From positions 1-39,844 of the forward strand of contig JAJFUZ010000398.1 in the NCBI GenBank assembly GCA_021372155.1: a stretch of 39,844 nt of DNA, in the 5' to 3' direction. The stretch comes from Parachlamydia sp. Lineage in GTDB: Bacteria; Chlamydiota; Chlamydiia; Chlamydiales; Parachlamydiaceae. Below, piece after piece: positions 1 to 9,183 of the stretch (position 1 is its first letter; every line of letters begins with the position of its first letter). A program made the translations under genes and the position numbers. The notes beneath the pieces were generated by a model, which was not told the origin of the DNA, searched no databases, and worked only from the letters and a program-made list of their open reading frames with translations.

Positions 1-353
1 AGAAGCTTGTGAAGGGTCGTTTCAAAAATTACGAGACGCCTGGAGCAGGCGCAACGATCATACTGAAGAAGTATCATGAAAAATACATGCCAATGTTTAC
101 GAAGAAAATGGCTGATGGGGAGGTTTACGAAATCCCACTATATGTCGCAAGGCACTTGAATGGTATAGACGTCACCGCGGAAGGTGTGGATGGTAAGATA
201 AACTCATGCGGGTACCTCGTACATAGCTTTATAACAAACCCCGATGGGACATTAAAGAAAGCCGACCACGACAACTCTGGGAATCCGGTACCGATTTTCA
301 CAAATAAGTATCAAAGACGCTATGGCTTTGAGTCGCTTGAGTTTGGTAACTAA
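1..353 (+). CDS. C-terminal part of a capsid-associated protein (5' partial)
   Basis: The frame is already open at base 3 (K-L-V-K-G-R-F), so the start lies outside the window; about 116 residues are visible before the stop at 351-353. Visible segments include YETPGAGATI, PLYVARHLNG and the C-terminal RRYGFESLEF. Small proteins with a VARHLN segment and an F-x-SLEF end are, from memory, common between the capsid and adaptor genes of podovirus-like phages; their function is unknown. The 40-codon fragment at 39725-39844 is probably the N-terminal part of the same gene on a circular genome, giving a protein of roughly 157 aa. The next gene (496) is a likely adaptor, which fits a head-associated role. 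Confidence 0.75.
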   Translation, partial: KLVKGRFKNYETPGAGATIILKKYHEKYMPMFTKKMADGEVYEIPLYVARHLNGIDVTAEGVDGKINSCGYLVHSFITNPDGTLKKADHDNSGNPVPIFTNKYQRRYGFESLEFGN

Positions 354-367
354 CACCACTAATAGGG

Positions 368-473
368 ATGGCCTAAATTCGCATTCTTTTGACCATAGCG
401 CGATTTTTCGATGTTTGGGCCATTTGTACCTTTGGCTTAGATTGACCCCGTGTAGGGCGAATTAGATGCCAAG
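368..473 (+). other. Structured intergenic segment with two hairpins
   Basis: The 142-base gap between the stop at 353 and the start at 496 holds a 10-bp stem (368-377 ATGGCCTAAA with 414-423 TTTGGGCCAT, one G-U pair). A second stem follows (431-436 TTTGGC with 468-473 GCCAAG) with an inner CCC/GGG pairing. No U-tract follows, so it is not a typical Rho-independent terminator. It may be a processing site, an attenuator or a small structured RNA. The structure is read directly; the role is unknown. Confidence 0.4.
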
Positions 474-495
474 AAAACGATTCTGGAGATAACAT

Positions 496-1575
496 ATGTC
501 AGCACCAAGCACCTTAGCTACTATTCGAAACAAGATTCGTAGGATAACGGGCCGTCCATCCAACACATCAATCACTGATGCTCAGATCGATGAGTCTGTA
601 AACACATTCTATGTTTTCGATTTCCCCGAGCATCTTCGTCTCCAGAATCTGAGGGTAAACTATCAGTTTTTAACCTCAGCCAATATTCCTGTCTACGACT
701 TTCCTACAAATCTTTTCTTGACAGTCATGCCACCTATTTTCATAGCTGGCTATCAAAGTTACATGACGCAGAGTAGGGAAAACTTCTTTAGGCTTAACCC
801 AGCGCTCAATTATCTCCAGCAAAGCGTGGCAACAGGTACGGGTGTTATCTCGACCTACACGTTTACATTGGCAAACGGAAACATTCTTCGAGGATTTAAG
901 CAAAATCCTCCAGGGGCTTATTCTGATTACACAGCCTATGCATTACCAGCAGCTCCATTTAAGACAAACACCTTAAACTGGAACGTCATGTTTTCAGGCC
1001 TTGATGCACTTGGCAACTCAGTTTCGCTCGTGGATGATGGCCTAGGCAACCTTTGGCTTCCAAATGAGGACATTGCTTGGGATGCGGGGTTAGCTCAGAC
1101 AATCCCATTACCCAGAGGCTCAATTAACTATATCACAGGCGCTGTTTCAATCACCTTCCCGACAGCCATTGGACTAGGTAATCCAATAAGCGCCCAATAT
1201 GTGCCCTTTGTTCCAGCACGGCCTATGAGCGCTTGTTTCTTCCAAGACCAGATCTCTATATATCCAATCCCCAATTCAGCCTACACAGTATCCTTTGAAG
1301 CATATAAGTATCCAACGGCCCTCCTTCAATCTGGAGAATCTCCCCAATTGGCTGAGTGGTGGCAAGCATTGGCTTATGGAGGGGCTGATAAGATCTTCAC
1401 AGATAATGGAGACATGGAAAACGCTGCCAAATACAGGCCCTTGCTAGATGAGCAACTTAGGCTAATCATGCGAAGGACAATCGTTCAGCAAACCAGCGAA
1501 CGAACTTCCACGATCTATACAGAGCAGACTTCGCCCATGGCTCAGTTTCCATTCGGGAATAATTTTGGTTTCTAA
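496..1575 (+). CDS. Putative head-tail adaptor / virion structural protein
   Basis: 359 aa, start ATG 496 with GGAG at 485-488. The N-terminus (TIRNKIRRITGRPSNTSITDAQID) has the layout of phage adaptor-type proteins: a short helix pair followed by 'T-D-x-x-I-D-E-x-V-N-x-F-Y'. The rest is beta-rich with aromatic-rich loops. In podovirus-like genomes a protein of this length and opening usually lies after the capsid block and before the large stabilisation protein, as here. The adaptor role is inferred from position and general pattern; no catalytic motif is visible. It is followed by a 70-base gap with a possible promoter. Confidence 0.6.
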   Translation: MSAPSTLATIRNKIRRITGRPSNTSITDAQIDESVNTFYVFDFPEHLRLQNLRVNYQFLTSANIPVYDFPTNLFLTVMPPIFIAGYQSYMTQSRENFFRLNPALNYLQQSVATGTGVISTYTFTLANGNILRGFKQNPPGAYSDYTAYALPAAPFKTNTLNWNVMFSGLDALGNSVSLVDDGLGNLWLPNEDIAWDAGLAQTIPLPRGSINYITGAVSITFPTAIGLGNPISAQYVPFVPARPMSACFFQDQISIYPIPNSAYTVSFEAYKYPTALLQSGESPQLAEWWQALAYGGADKIFTDNGDMENAAKYRPLLDEQLRLIMRRTIVQQTSERTSTIYTEQTSPMAQFPFGNNFGF

Positions 1576-1592
1576 AAAATAGTTCTTCCTTT

Positions 1593-1621
1593 TTGGTAAT
1601 TCAAAAAACTTCTATTATACA
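1593..1621 (+). promoter_or_regulatory. Candidate sigma70-type promoter
   Basis: TTGGTA at 1593-1598, a 17-base spacer and TATACA at 1616-1621 lie just upstream of the gene at 1646, which has its own TAGGAG ribosome site at 1630-1635. The match is fair but the region is AT-rich, so it may be chance. Confidence 0.35.
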
Positions 1622-1645
1622 GAAAAATATTAGGAGTTTACCAAA

Positions 1646-2236
1646 ATGGTTTACAAGCCAACTATCCCAGCTGCCAACGATAGGCCCGCCCAATCTCAAT
1701 CAGAGATTCAAGAGAACTTTACGCAGGCTAATACTCAAATCACCCGCGAGCACAATGCCTTCGACTCTGCCGCAGCGGATGGTAAGCATAAGTTTGTTAC
1801 TCTCCAGAGGTCTGCTGGTGTTCCTCCAGCTGGAACGGACATTATCCTAGCCCAGGCCCTAACTGTTGCCGGTAACCCATATGCTCAGATTGTCTATCCA
1901 GGCAATGCTTTTCTCATACCCCTCGTACGTTTTCACCAGGCGGCCATCCCCGCAGGTTCCGGCACAAGGAATATCTTTAACTTTGGTACATCGTCATTAG
2001 TTCCACAATCAGGTACGATCGAAGTATACGACATGGGAACTAACTCTGGCATAGTCTTTGGTCTATTTATATGGGATGGTGTCAACCTCAATGTACCGGG
2101 CGCAACAAATGCTCAGCTTGGCAACTCAAGTACATACGTGAAGCTCCAGAATGCAGGCGCGATGTTACAGCTAGTTGTCTCAGGATTAGGTGCTCCCACC
2201 AATATTTCAGTTAAAATTATGGGTACGGCAATATGA
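1646..2236 (+). CDS. Virion structural protein of unknown function
   Basis: 196 aa, ATG 1646 with TAGGAG upstream. It opens with YKPTIPAANDRPAQSQSEI followed by a Q-E-N-F-x-Q-x-N-T-Q stretch and an H-x-A-F-D segment. That opening, 'N-P-T-I-P-x-x-N-D...S-Q-x-x-I-x-x-N-F', recurs in podovirus virion proteins encoded beside the tail stabilisation gene. The C-terminal two thirds are beta-rich and glycine/alanine-rich, compatible with a fibre or knob. Its stop overlaps the start of the next gene by 4 bases (ATGA), implying translational coupling. Confidence 0.65.
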   Translation: MVYKPTIPAANDRPAQSQSEIQENFTQANTQITREHNAFDSAAADGKHKFVTLQRSAGVPPAGTDIILAQALTVAGNPYAQIVYPGNAFLIPLVRFHQAAIPAGSGTRNIFNFGTSSLVPQSGTIEVYDMGTNSGIVFGLFIWDGVNLNVPGATNAQLGNSSTYVKLQNAGAMLQLVVSGLGAPTNISVKIMGTAI

Positions 2237-4524
2237 GTTATCAGCCCTATTACATTGCGGCTTTTGAGCAAAATAGTGGGTTAAATACATACTACGAGCC
2301 ATTCCTTATTCCAGAAAAGGCCTTCCCTAATCTTGAGGATTGCTTTTGCTTTAGAGGAAAGGTTATTCGTAGACAGGGGTTTTCCCTTCTTGGAAGGCTT
2401 AGAAGGGTATTCTCACAATTCAGCATGACGGCTATTGACTCAACGACTACGTCCATTAACTTGCTTACAGGGGAATTAGGACTGACAGGGGAGCCTAATG
2501 CTCAAATTGAACCAAAGACCCTTGTAGTAACAATTGCAGCCCCAATTTCGCAAACACTAACTGATGTGAACGGAAATGGAATCCTCACCATAGCTCCAGC
2601 TGGTATAATAACAGATGCTAGCATTGATTATAATACAGGGGTCCTAACTCTTGTCTTTTCAGGAGCGGCGGCAGCATCGGCGGCCTTGATGGATGTAGCT
2701 TACTTTCCCGGCTTACCTGTTATGGGGCTTCGAACTGAAGAACTGCTTCCCATCAACGAAGAAAACACGATCGCTTTTGATACAAAATATGCCTATCAAT
2801 TCGACCCTGTAGCCGAAGAGTTTGAGGAATTGCCCGCAGCGACGCCCACGATATGGAATGGGGCTAATTTCAACCTATTTTGGACCACGAACTACTACAA
2901 AGATAAGAGCGGACCTCTATTTTGGGCAACCAACACCAATCTAGGAGCAACGCCTGATCCTCTTCGCTACTACAATACTAACGATTGGACGACTTTCGAG
3001 CCTCTAGTTAACCCAGGAGTCTATCTTGAACAGGCCGAGGTGATCTTGCCATACAAGGATCGGCTGCTCTTCATGAATACATGGGAAGGGGCGGATTTAG
3101 CGAACACAACCCAATATCCACAGAGAATTAGATTCAGCTGGAACGGGGACCCTCTCCACGTAGACGCTTTTAGGGATGATATGCCCGGCCATGGAGGCTA
3201 TATCGATGCTCCTACAAGTGAAGTCATTGTAAGCGCTGAGTTTATCAAGGATACGCTCCTAATCAAGTTCGAACGATCGTCATGGAAGCTTGTATATACA
3301 GGGAACGAGACCCTGCCCTTTGTCTTCCAAAAGATCAATACGGAGCTTGGAGCTGAGAGTAAATTCAGCTTGATACCGTTCGATAGGGGCGTTTTTTGCG
3401 TAGGAAACTATGGAATCACCTCTGACGATAGCGTGAATGTTGAAAGGATCGATACAGCAATTCCCAATCTAGTGTTCGATTTTAGCAATGACGCAGAGGG
3501 AGTGCTAAGAGTTTACGGTATCCGGGACTTCACGAACGAGTTAGTCTACTGGGCCTATCCCGATGATACAGAAGACGTGGTTTATCCTAACAAGGTCTTA
3601 CTATACAACTATCGCAATAGCACCTTTGCTATCCTCAATGATAGCTTCACATGTTATGGCTATTTTCAAAAGCAGCTAAATGTACCATGGTCAAAGCTTC
3701 CATTTCCAACATGGGCAGAATGGCAATCGATCTGGTCTTCGGGACTGCTCCAAGAGAAGTATCCTTTGATTGTAGCTGGAAACCAACACGGTTTTGTCGA
3801 ATATTTCGATGATACAGTCACCAATGATCCTTCTCTATTCATAAAATCGATTAACTTTGCTCCTGGAGATCCCACATTTGTTGTTCCAGACCACAATCTC
3901 AATACAACTGATGTAATCGAGATAACAGATATAACAGGAGGCGGTACTGTTGACCCTTCGGCCTTGAATGGACATACATTCCAAGTGAGTCGTGTTGACA
4001 AAGACACTATCACCATTCGAGGCTTTTCAGTTGGAGCGTTTACGAACATAAAAACTCTTGGCTGGGTGGATACTGGAAGTCTCTATACAGGAGCCGGGCA
4101 GATACAGAAGATCAATGGCCTCACCATAAGTACAAAGGTGTTCTCCCCATTTTATGAACAAGGAGGACAGTGTCGCCTTGGCTATATAGACTTCCTTCTT
4201 GACAAGACAACGAGTGGTGAAATCACTTCAAATGTGTATGTGGACGAAGACTCGTCCAATTCAGTCACTGATGCGGTAGCTAATCCTTGTCTTGTAGGAT
4301 CATCCACACTCTATACAAAGCCTGAAAATGCTACGCTTTTGCCTCAGCAATTAGCTCAAAAGAAGATCTGGCATAGGCAGTTTGTACAAACAATTGCTCA
4401 GAACTTCCAGATTGTCCTCAGCATGACTCCAGAGCAGAAGGCTGACCCCGATATCGCAGATGCTAATGTTATTTTGCATGCGCTCGCATTCTACATTTCA
4501 CCCAATGCAAGGTTGACACAATAA
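2233..4524 (+). CDS. Large tail/stabilisation-type virion protein
   Basis: 763 aa, ATG 2233 overlapping the previous stop. The N-terminus (GLNTYYEPFLIPEKAFPNLE, then CFCFRGKVIRRQG) is typical of large podovirus tail/stabilisation proteins that begin with a 'P-F-L-I-P-x-x-A-F' segment and a basic 'R-x-G-F-x-L-L-G-R' stretch. Middle parts are aromatic-rich and beta-propeller-like. Around residues 553-600 there is an FCCH-like segment (D-H-N-L-N-T-x-D-V-I-E-I ... ALNGHTFQV ... D-x-D-T-I-T-I), a module often seen in phage tail proteins. It is the largest virion protein in the window. The role as tail hub or stabiliser (P22 gp10-like position) is inferred from size and order. Confidence 0.65.
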   Translation: MSYQPYYIAAFEQNSGLNTYYEPFLIPEKAFPNLEDCFCFRGKVIRRQGFSLLGRLRRVFSQFSMTAIDSTTTSINLLTGELGLTGEPNAQIEPKTLVVTIAAPISQTLTDVNGNGILTIAPAGIITDASIDYNTGVLTLVFSGAAAASAALMDVAYFPGLPVMGLRTEELLPINEENTIAFDTKYAYQFDPVAEEFEELPAATPTIWNGANFNLFWTTNYYKDKSGPLFWATNTNLGATPDPLRYYNTNDWTTFEPLVNPGVYLEQAEVILPYKDRLLFMNTWEGADLANTTQYPQRIRFSWNGDPLHVDAFRDDMPGHGGYIDAPTSEVIVSAEFIKDTLLIKFERSSWKLVYTGNETLPFVFQKINTELGAESKFSLIPFDRGVFCVGNYGITSDDSVNVERIDTAIPNLVFDFSNDAEGVLRVYGIRDFTNELVYWAYPDDTEDVVYPNKVLLYNYRNSTFAILNDSFTCYGYFQKQLNVPWSKLPFPTWAEWQSIWSSGLLQEKYPLIVAGNQHGFVEYFDDTVTNDPSLFIKSINFAPGDPTFVVPDHNLNTTDVIEITDITGGGTVDPSALNGHTFQVSRVDKDTITIRGFSVGAFTNIKTLGWVDTGSLYTGAGQIQKINGLTISTKVFSPFYEQGGQCRLGYIDFLLDKTTSGEITSNVYVDEDSSNSVTDAVANPCLVGSSTLYTKPENATLLPQQLAQKKIWHRQFVQTIAQNFQIVLSMTPEQKADPDIADANVILHALAFYISPNARLTQ

Positions 4525-5009
4525 TGACATACGCACCCATCAATTCTAAAACAGCTTATCTCTCGACAGCCGAGACATTACCCAAGGATCAAGGGCAACT
4601 CCTCGTTAAGCTAACCTCATTGTTCACAGACATCGCAAATGCTGTCAATGTCCGGCAGATAAGTATCTATCAACAAAACCTACCAGTTTTGACAGGACAG
4701 CAGTTTTCCGTGCCGGGGTCGAATCAACAAAAAAAGACCCCATACAGGCAGGTGTACTACTTTGGAGCGATTGCAGCAGGCGCTACTTTAAACATTGCCC
4801 ACAACATAACTGGCCTTGTTGAGCTAACTAATGCCTATGGGACGTGTGTGACTGTGAACGACTGGCGAACAATTCCATCAACATCAACTGTTGCTTTGAA
4901 TCAACAAATTTCCTTACGTGTGACCGCGGCAAATATAGAGATAATTAACGGAGCCGCTTGTCCAAACATCACGTCCGGAAAAGTGGTGCTGGAGTACTTA
5001 TTAACATAA
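4524..5009 (+). CDS. Small virion protein (tail-associated)
   Basis: 161 aa. The ATG at 4524 overlaps the previous stop (TAATG), so it is probably translationally coupled. It contains YRQVYYFGAIAAGATLNIAHNI, then 'TNAYGTCVTVNDWRTIP', ending in a beta-strand. The 'R-x-V-x-x-F-G-x-I...H-x-I' pattern is recurrent in small podovirus virion proteins next to the tail hub. No enzymatic motif. Virion localisation is inferred from the operon. Confidence 0.6.
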   Translation: MTYAPINSKTAYLSTAETLPKDQGQLLVKLTSLFTDIANAVNVRQISIYQQNLPVLTGQQFSVPGSNQQKKTPYRQVYYFGAIAAGATLNIAHNITGLVELTNAYGTCVTVNDWRTIPSTSTVALNQQISLRVTAANIEIINGAACPNITSGKVVLEYLLT

Positions 5010-5128
5010 TCCACACTGTCTTAAGAAGAAGACAAATACAACTATGACTCTTCTTCCTTAGGGTAAGTTGAAGTTGTTTATAAAAAAATATTGATAGTTG
5101 TACTATGAAGAAAAACTTATGAGGCAAT

Positions 5129-5860
5129 ATGTCTTGGCAACCTTTAGCAACGATAGGAGCAGGAGCTTTAGCCGGTTCCTTTGGCGGAAAAAGCAGTACT
5201 TGGAGTGGTCAGAAGGAGAAAATTGAGAAGTTATCAACATTGCTTCCCCAACAAAAGCACATGCTTGAAAAGCTTCTCAAACATCCTGAGCGGCAATACT
5301 CCGACATAACGCAGAATCCAAACTACCAATCAGGATCAAACTATATCAACCAGATCCTAAGCCAGAACCCCGAAATGATGAAGCAATTTGAAGCTCCTTA
5401 TATGAGGCAGTTCAATGAGCAGGTCGTTCCCGGCATATCGGAAAGATTCAGCGGCCTAGGGGCCCAGAGATCCTCTGGATTCAACCAAGCCATGGCTCAG
5501 GCTGGTAGTGGTCTATCTGAGCAATTGGCCGCAATGCGAGCGAATCTGGGCATGCAAGCATTGGCTCCGGCATTAAGCTACTCACAGATGCCATTTCAAC
5601 AACAATACATGCAAGGCTCCCAAGATCTAGATCGAATGCGATTAGGCTTAGGAACTCCAGCTTTTGGGTATCACGTGACAGACGCGCAGCCCGGGATAGG
5701 TCAAGGCGTATCTGGCTCACTATTAAAAGCCGGCGGGTCAGGCCTCATGGATATGTTTTCAAGTTGGTTTGGTGGCGGGAATAAAGGTTCAGCTTCTCCT
5801 GCTGATCAAGGTTCAAGCACTCCTAAGAGTACATCTATCTGGGAACGACTATTTTCATAG
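5129..5860 (+). CDS. Internal virion / ejection-type protein 1
   Basis: 243 aa, ATG 5129 preceded by GAGG at 5119-5122. It opens with a short Gly/Ala-rich hydrophobic segment (ATIGAGALAGSFGG). A long glutamine- and methionine-rich region follows (Q-N-P-E-M-M-K-Q-F, M-A-Q-A-G-S-G-L-S-E-Q-L), and it ends in a glycine-rich tail with SSWFGGGNKG. Small G/Q-rich proteins before two larger ones are the usual pattern for podovirus ejection proteins (P22 gp7/gp20/gp16 order). It is the first of three consecutive genes of this kind. The role is inferred from composition and order. Confidence 0.55.
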   Translation: MSWQPLATIGAGALAGSFGGKSSTWSGQKEKIEKLSTLLPQQKHMLEKLLKHPERQYSDITQNPNYQSGSNYINQILSQNPEMMKQFEAPYMRQFNEQVVPGISERFSGLGAQRSSGFNQAMAQAGSGLSEQLAAMRANLGMQALAPALSYSQMPFQQQYMQGSQDLDRMRLGLGTPAFGYHVTDAQPGIGQGVSGSLLKAGGSGLMDMFSSWFGGGNKGSASPADQGSSTPKSTSIWERLFS

Positions 5861-5878
5861 TCAATATATAGGTAAAAA

Positions 5879-7081
5879 ATGGCATTCACACTACACACGG
5901 CTGGCACGCCCACTATGGCGGCAACGATGGGACAGGCCCTTGAGTCTGGAGCGCAAGCAGGGCTTCAGATGAAGCTTTCCCAGATGATGGAAAAGCAACA
6001 GCAAGACCAAATCATGCAACGCAATGCTGAAATAAACAAAAAAATGTTTGGCATTGATTCTGGAGTAGATCCGCAGATTGCTTTTGGTCTCCATAAGCTG
6101 ATAGTTGAGCATGGGGGGATGCAACGTGCGAATAGAGCCGCAGCAATCGCCGCCGGACTCCCCGTTGAGCCTGAAGGCGCTGAACTTGAGGAAGAGAAGC
6201 TACCCAAAAAGTACGATCTAAACGGCCCATTTCCAGAAGATCAGCCGAAACCTCCTGCAATGCCTAAAGGTCCAGCATTCGGATCTCTGGATGATTTAAA
6301 GAATCGAAGGACCCTCCTTATGCAAGAATACAACAAGGAGAAAGATCCAACAGTTAAGAAAGAGATAAATACGTCCCTAAAAGATGTTAATAACCAGATA
6401 ATGAAAGAAAGAGAAGTATCTTCTAAAGAACAAGCGCAAAGATTTAAGTATGAAGAAGAACCAAGAAAGTATATTAAACAGTTAAGTGATGATTACAATT
6501 CTACATTGAAAAAGCGACCCATTTATAAAATACTTGAATCTAAAGCACCAGAACTGCAACCTCGATCGACCCTTAGACGATTCCTGATGGAAAGATACGA
6601 CCTTCCAGCTGGGCTACTATTAAATCCTACCGAAGAAGCTCTAGAAAAAGTATCTCAACAACTTCTTAGAGGTATAAGTTCAGATTATAAGGGAAGAATT
6701 TTACAGAGCGAAGTAGAAAACTATGTAAAATCTAATCCATCCCTTTTGAATTCACCAGAAGGTATGCAAAAACTCGCAAAGATGCAAATGGCTATGGATG
6801 AGGTGGCGGAGAAAAAGTGGAAGTATGCAAAAGATCTTAGGAAAGATTTCAGGAGTAAAGGCCAAGCTCTTCCCGAGGACTTTGAGGAAATGGTCCTAGA
6901 TAAGGCAAGTGAGTTCCAAGATGAATCTTATCAGAAAATAAACGATATTTTGAATCTTAAGGGTCTTCAAAGTGCGATTCCAGAAGGCAAAGTCAGAGTT
7001 CAGGATAAAGAAGGCAACGTTGGATTGATCGATTTAAATAGGCTGGACGAGGCTATATCTAGAGGTGCCAAAAAAATATGA
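5879..7081 (+). CDS. Internal virion / ejection-type protein 2
   Basis: 400 aa, ATG 5879 with AGGTAAAAA just upstream. The N-terminal 45 residues are Ala/Gly/Met-rich (AATMGQALESGAQAGLQMKL) and followed by a Q/M-rich helix. From about residue 125 it is a highly charged, mostly helical protein (KNRRTLLMQEYNKEKDPTVK), with no enzymatic motif. Such amphipathic N-terminus plus charged helical body is typical of proteins ejected with phage DNA. It overlaps the next start by 4 bases. The function is an inference from position. Confidence 0.55.
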   Translation: MAFTLHTAGTPTMAATMGQALESGAQAGLQMKLSQMMEKQQQDQIMQRNAEINKKMFGIDSGVDPQIAFGLHKLIVEHGGMQRANRAAAIAAGLPVEPEGAELEEEKLPKKYDLNGPFPEDQPKPPAMPKGPAFGSLDDLKNRRTLLMQEYNKEKDPTVKKEINTSLKDVNNQIMKEREVSSKEQAQRFKYEEEPRKYIKQLSDDYNSTLKKRPIYKILESKAPELQPRSTLRRFLMERYDLPAGLLLNPTEEALEKVSQQLLRGISSDYKGRILQSEVENYVKSNPSLLNSPEGMQKLAKMQMAMDEVAEKKWKYAKDLRKDFRSKGQALPEDFEEMVLDKASEFQDESYQKINDILNLKGLQSAIPEGKVRVQDKEGNVGLIDLNRLDEAISRGAKKI

Positions 7082-8772
7082 CAAGCTCGCTTTCAGATTT
7101 AGGATTTACGCCAGAAGAAAAAGCCGAGACTCCTTCTCCATTTATGCCATCTTCACTTGCAGATATTGGTTTTCAACCAGAGGCTTCTACATCAGAGAAG
7201 CCTGGCATAGGGGCATTAGGTCAATTTGCAGCGGGTGCAGCAACCTATTTAACTTGGCCAGCTGATGTTTTGAAAAGCGCTGTTCAGCAATCGGGAATTG
7301 ACACGCTCAAAGAGCTCGGAGAAGATACACCAGAAGCTCGTGCTATTGTCAATAAAATGGCAAATAAGATTCCAGTCCAAGAAGATCTTGAAAGATATCT
7401 AGAGACAAAAACAGGAAAAAGTTTTAAGCCTCAAGGCTTTGGAGAAGAATCTGCTCGAGCCGCGGGAACTTTCTTTAACCCCAAAGGCATCTTAACAGGA
7501 GGAGCCAAGCAGATAGGTAAGACATTGGCTAAACGGGGTCTTACTGCAGCTGCTGGAGGTATCGGTCAAAAAACTCTTGAAGAAGAGGGCGTTCCTTCGA
7601 TAGTTGCTGGATTAGCTGGGGCCGGGATTTCTTCCATTGGAGACCTCGAGAGGAAGTTTTCCGCAGAAGGAAAGGAGCTTAAAGATCTAGCCCAAAAGCA
7701 TGCGCTTCGTGAATCTCAGTATATAGCCAAGGAGAAGTCCAAAATCTTGCCTCTTATCACTAAGGGACATGCTGAAAAGATTAAGAGTGAAGTTGCTGAG
7801 ACATCGAAGCAGGCGATTGAAAGAATTGTCAATGCAAAGCATCCCATATCAGATTTAAGGAAACAGGGAATCAACATCGACGCCTTTTCTGAGAAGCTTT
7901 TGAATAAGACCTCAGAGGCGGCCAAGAAGAGTACTAGGGAGTTGAATCTTGAACCTTTAATCGAATCTATAGACAAAAAAATAGACGAAGTACGGGCTTC
8001 GGCACCTTCACTCTCAGAATCTGATAAAAAATTTATAGACATTCTTGAAACGAAGAAAGAAGATTTTGCAAAACAACAGTTCATTAAGCATGAGCAGTTT
8101 TTAAATCAATATAGAAAGAACAATAAAGATAGATTCGATTTTTATAAGAATCCCCAAACGACACATTTACAAGATGCTGCTAATTCGGCCTATGGCTTTG
8201 TAAATGAAGAAATGGTGAAACTTGCGGATGTGCAAGCAGACGAAGCTTTTATGAAACCATTCAAGGCTTCAAATAAAATCTATTCAGAAAAAAGCGATTT
8301 AAATAAAGTCGAATCAATTCTACAACCTTTCTTTGACGATCCAACAATAGACAATCTAAATAGTATTCTGAAAAATGATAAAAAGACCGCTTGGCTTAAG
8401 AAGAAACTTGGCCCTGATGGTCTAAACGAAGTCATGAAGATCGGCAAATACGCCAAGAGGGCTCAAGATAAACTAAACGAACAGTTTCACCAACATGGAG
8501 ATAGCTGGGTATCAGTTGCACGAGATATCGGACTGGCCTCGTTTCTTTCCATTGCACACCCAGATATCACTAAGATGCTAGACCTAGGAATAGGGGCGTC
8601 CTATGCAAGAGGATTGGTGCTATCAAATAAAACCATGCGTGGCGATCTGATAGATTTTGAGAAAGCCCTGGCAAGTGGGAGCAAACGAGCGATCAGACTC
8701 TATTCAACAAAACTGAATGAAGATTTTGATAAAACATTAGGAAGTCCGGAAGATCTAATATCTAAGGATTAA
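7078..8772 (+). CDS. Internal virion / ejection-type protein 3
   Basis: 564 aa, ATG 7078 overlapping the previous stop (ATGA). Two short 'S-S-L-S/A-D-L/I-G-F' repeats lie at residues 3-9 and 24-31. A Gly/Ala-rich segment spans about residues 40-60 (GIGALGQFAAGAATYLTWPA) and another about 150-185 (AAAGGIGQKT...AGLAGAGISS), both able to insert in membranes. The remainder is charged and helical. This is the expected make-up of the largest ejection protein of a podovirus-like phage. No lytic transglycosylase motif was recognised, so cell-wall entry activity is not apparent here. It ends the left virion operon and is convergent with the gene at 8834. Confidence 0.55.
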   Translation: MTSSLSDLGFTPEEKAETPSPFMPSSLADIGFQPEASTSEKPGIGALGQFAAGAATYLTWPADVLKSAVQQSGIDTLKELGEDTPEARAIVNKMANKIPVQEDLERYLETKTGKSFKPQGFGEESARAAGTFFNPKGILTGGAKQIGKTLAKRGLTAAAGGIGQKTLEEEGVPSIVAGLAGAGISSIGDLERKFSAEGKELKDLAQKHALRESQYIAKEKSKILPLITKGHAEKIKSEVAETSKQAIERIVNAKHPISDLRKQGINIDAFSEKLLNKTSEAAKKSTRELNLEPLIESIDKKIDEVRASAPSLSESDKKFIDILETKKEDFAKQQFIKHEQFLNQYRKNNKDRFDFYKNPQTTHLQDAANSAYGFVNEEMVKLADVQADEAFMKPFKASNKIYSEKSDLNKVESILQPFFDDPTIDNLNSILKNDKKTAWLKKKLGPDGLNEVMKIGKYAKRAQDKLNEQFHQHGDSWVSVARDIGLASFLSIAHPDITKMLDLGIGASYARGLVLSNKTMRGDLIDFEKALASGSKRAIRLYSTKLNEDFDKTLGSPEDLISKD

Positions 8773-8833
8773 TAACAATCAAACAACCACGCTATTGATA
8801 CAAAAACAAAAAAATAAACTATTGCCATTCAAA

Positions 8834-9112
8834 CTATCCCTTCTTTTTACTTTCGAGTTCATACATTTTATTTTGAAACATTTTCATATCTTCACGAATG
8901 CCGGTAAGAACCGCATTGGTTTCAGTACGCATAGTCTCGACTTTCCCTTCAATGGCACCAACTTTCTCTTCTATTGCCTTGACTCTAGTGTCAGTAGCCT
9001 CTGAGTATATCTTAATCATCTCTGCCGTATCCGTTTTGAACCATCGTAGGATAAGCAAAATACTTGCAAACATCCCTAAGATCTTAGCGAGTTCAATATT
9101 CTCTGGTGTCAT
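8834..9112 (-). CDS. Small membrane-anchored coiled-coil protein
   Basis: 92 aa, start at 9112 with AGGAG on the minus strand about ten bases upstream. Residues 9-24 form one hydrophobic segment (AKILGMFASILLILRWF). It is followed by a heptad-like coiled coil with two near-repeats (VKAIEEKVGAIEGKVETM) and a lysine-rich tail. The layout (N-terminal anchor, coiled coil) resembles haemolysin-XhlA-like or inner-spanin-like phage proteins, but no specific family is certain. It is the last gene of the minus-strand operon that starts with the helicase. Confidence 0.6.
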   Translation of the reverse strand: MTPENIELAKILGMFASILLILRWFKTDTAEMIKIYSEATDTRVKAIEEKVGAIEGKVETMRTETNAVLTGIREDMKMFQNKMYELESKKKG

Positions 9113-9183
9113 AAATCATTGCTCCTATTTACGCCTCAATGATACAAGATTGTCTGATTTATTGCAATTTATATCAAATGTTG

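Noticed and set aside
5019-5064. Possible terminator in the 5010-5128 gap (AAGAAGAAG with CTTCTTCCTT arms)
   Set aside because: The loop is too long and there is no U-tract; the gap most likely holds only leader sequence for the gene at 5129.
7716-8084. 122-aa open frame opposite the third ejection-type protein
   Set aside because: Antisense to a well-supported coding frame with no ribosome site.
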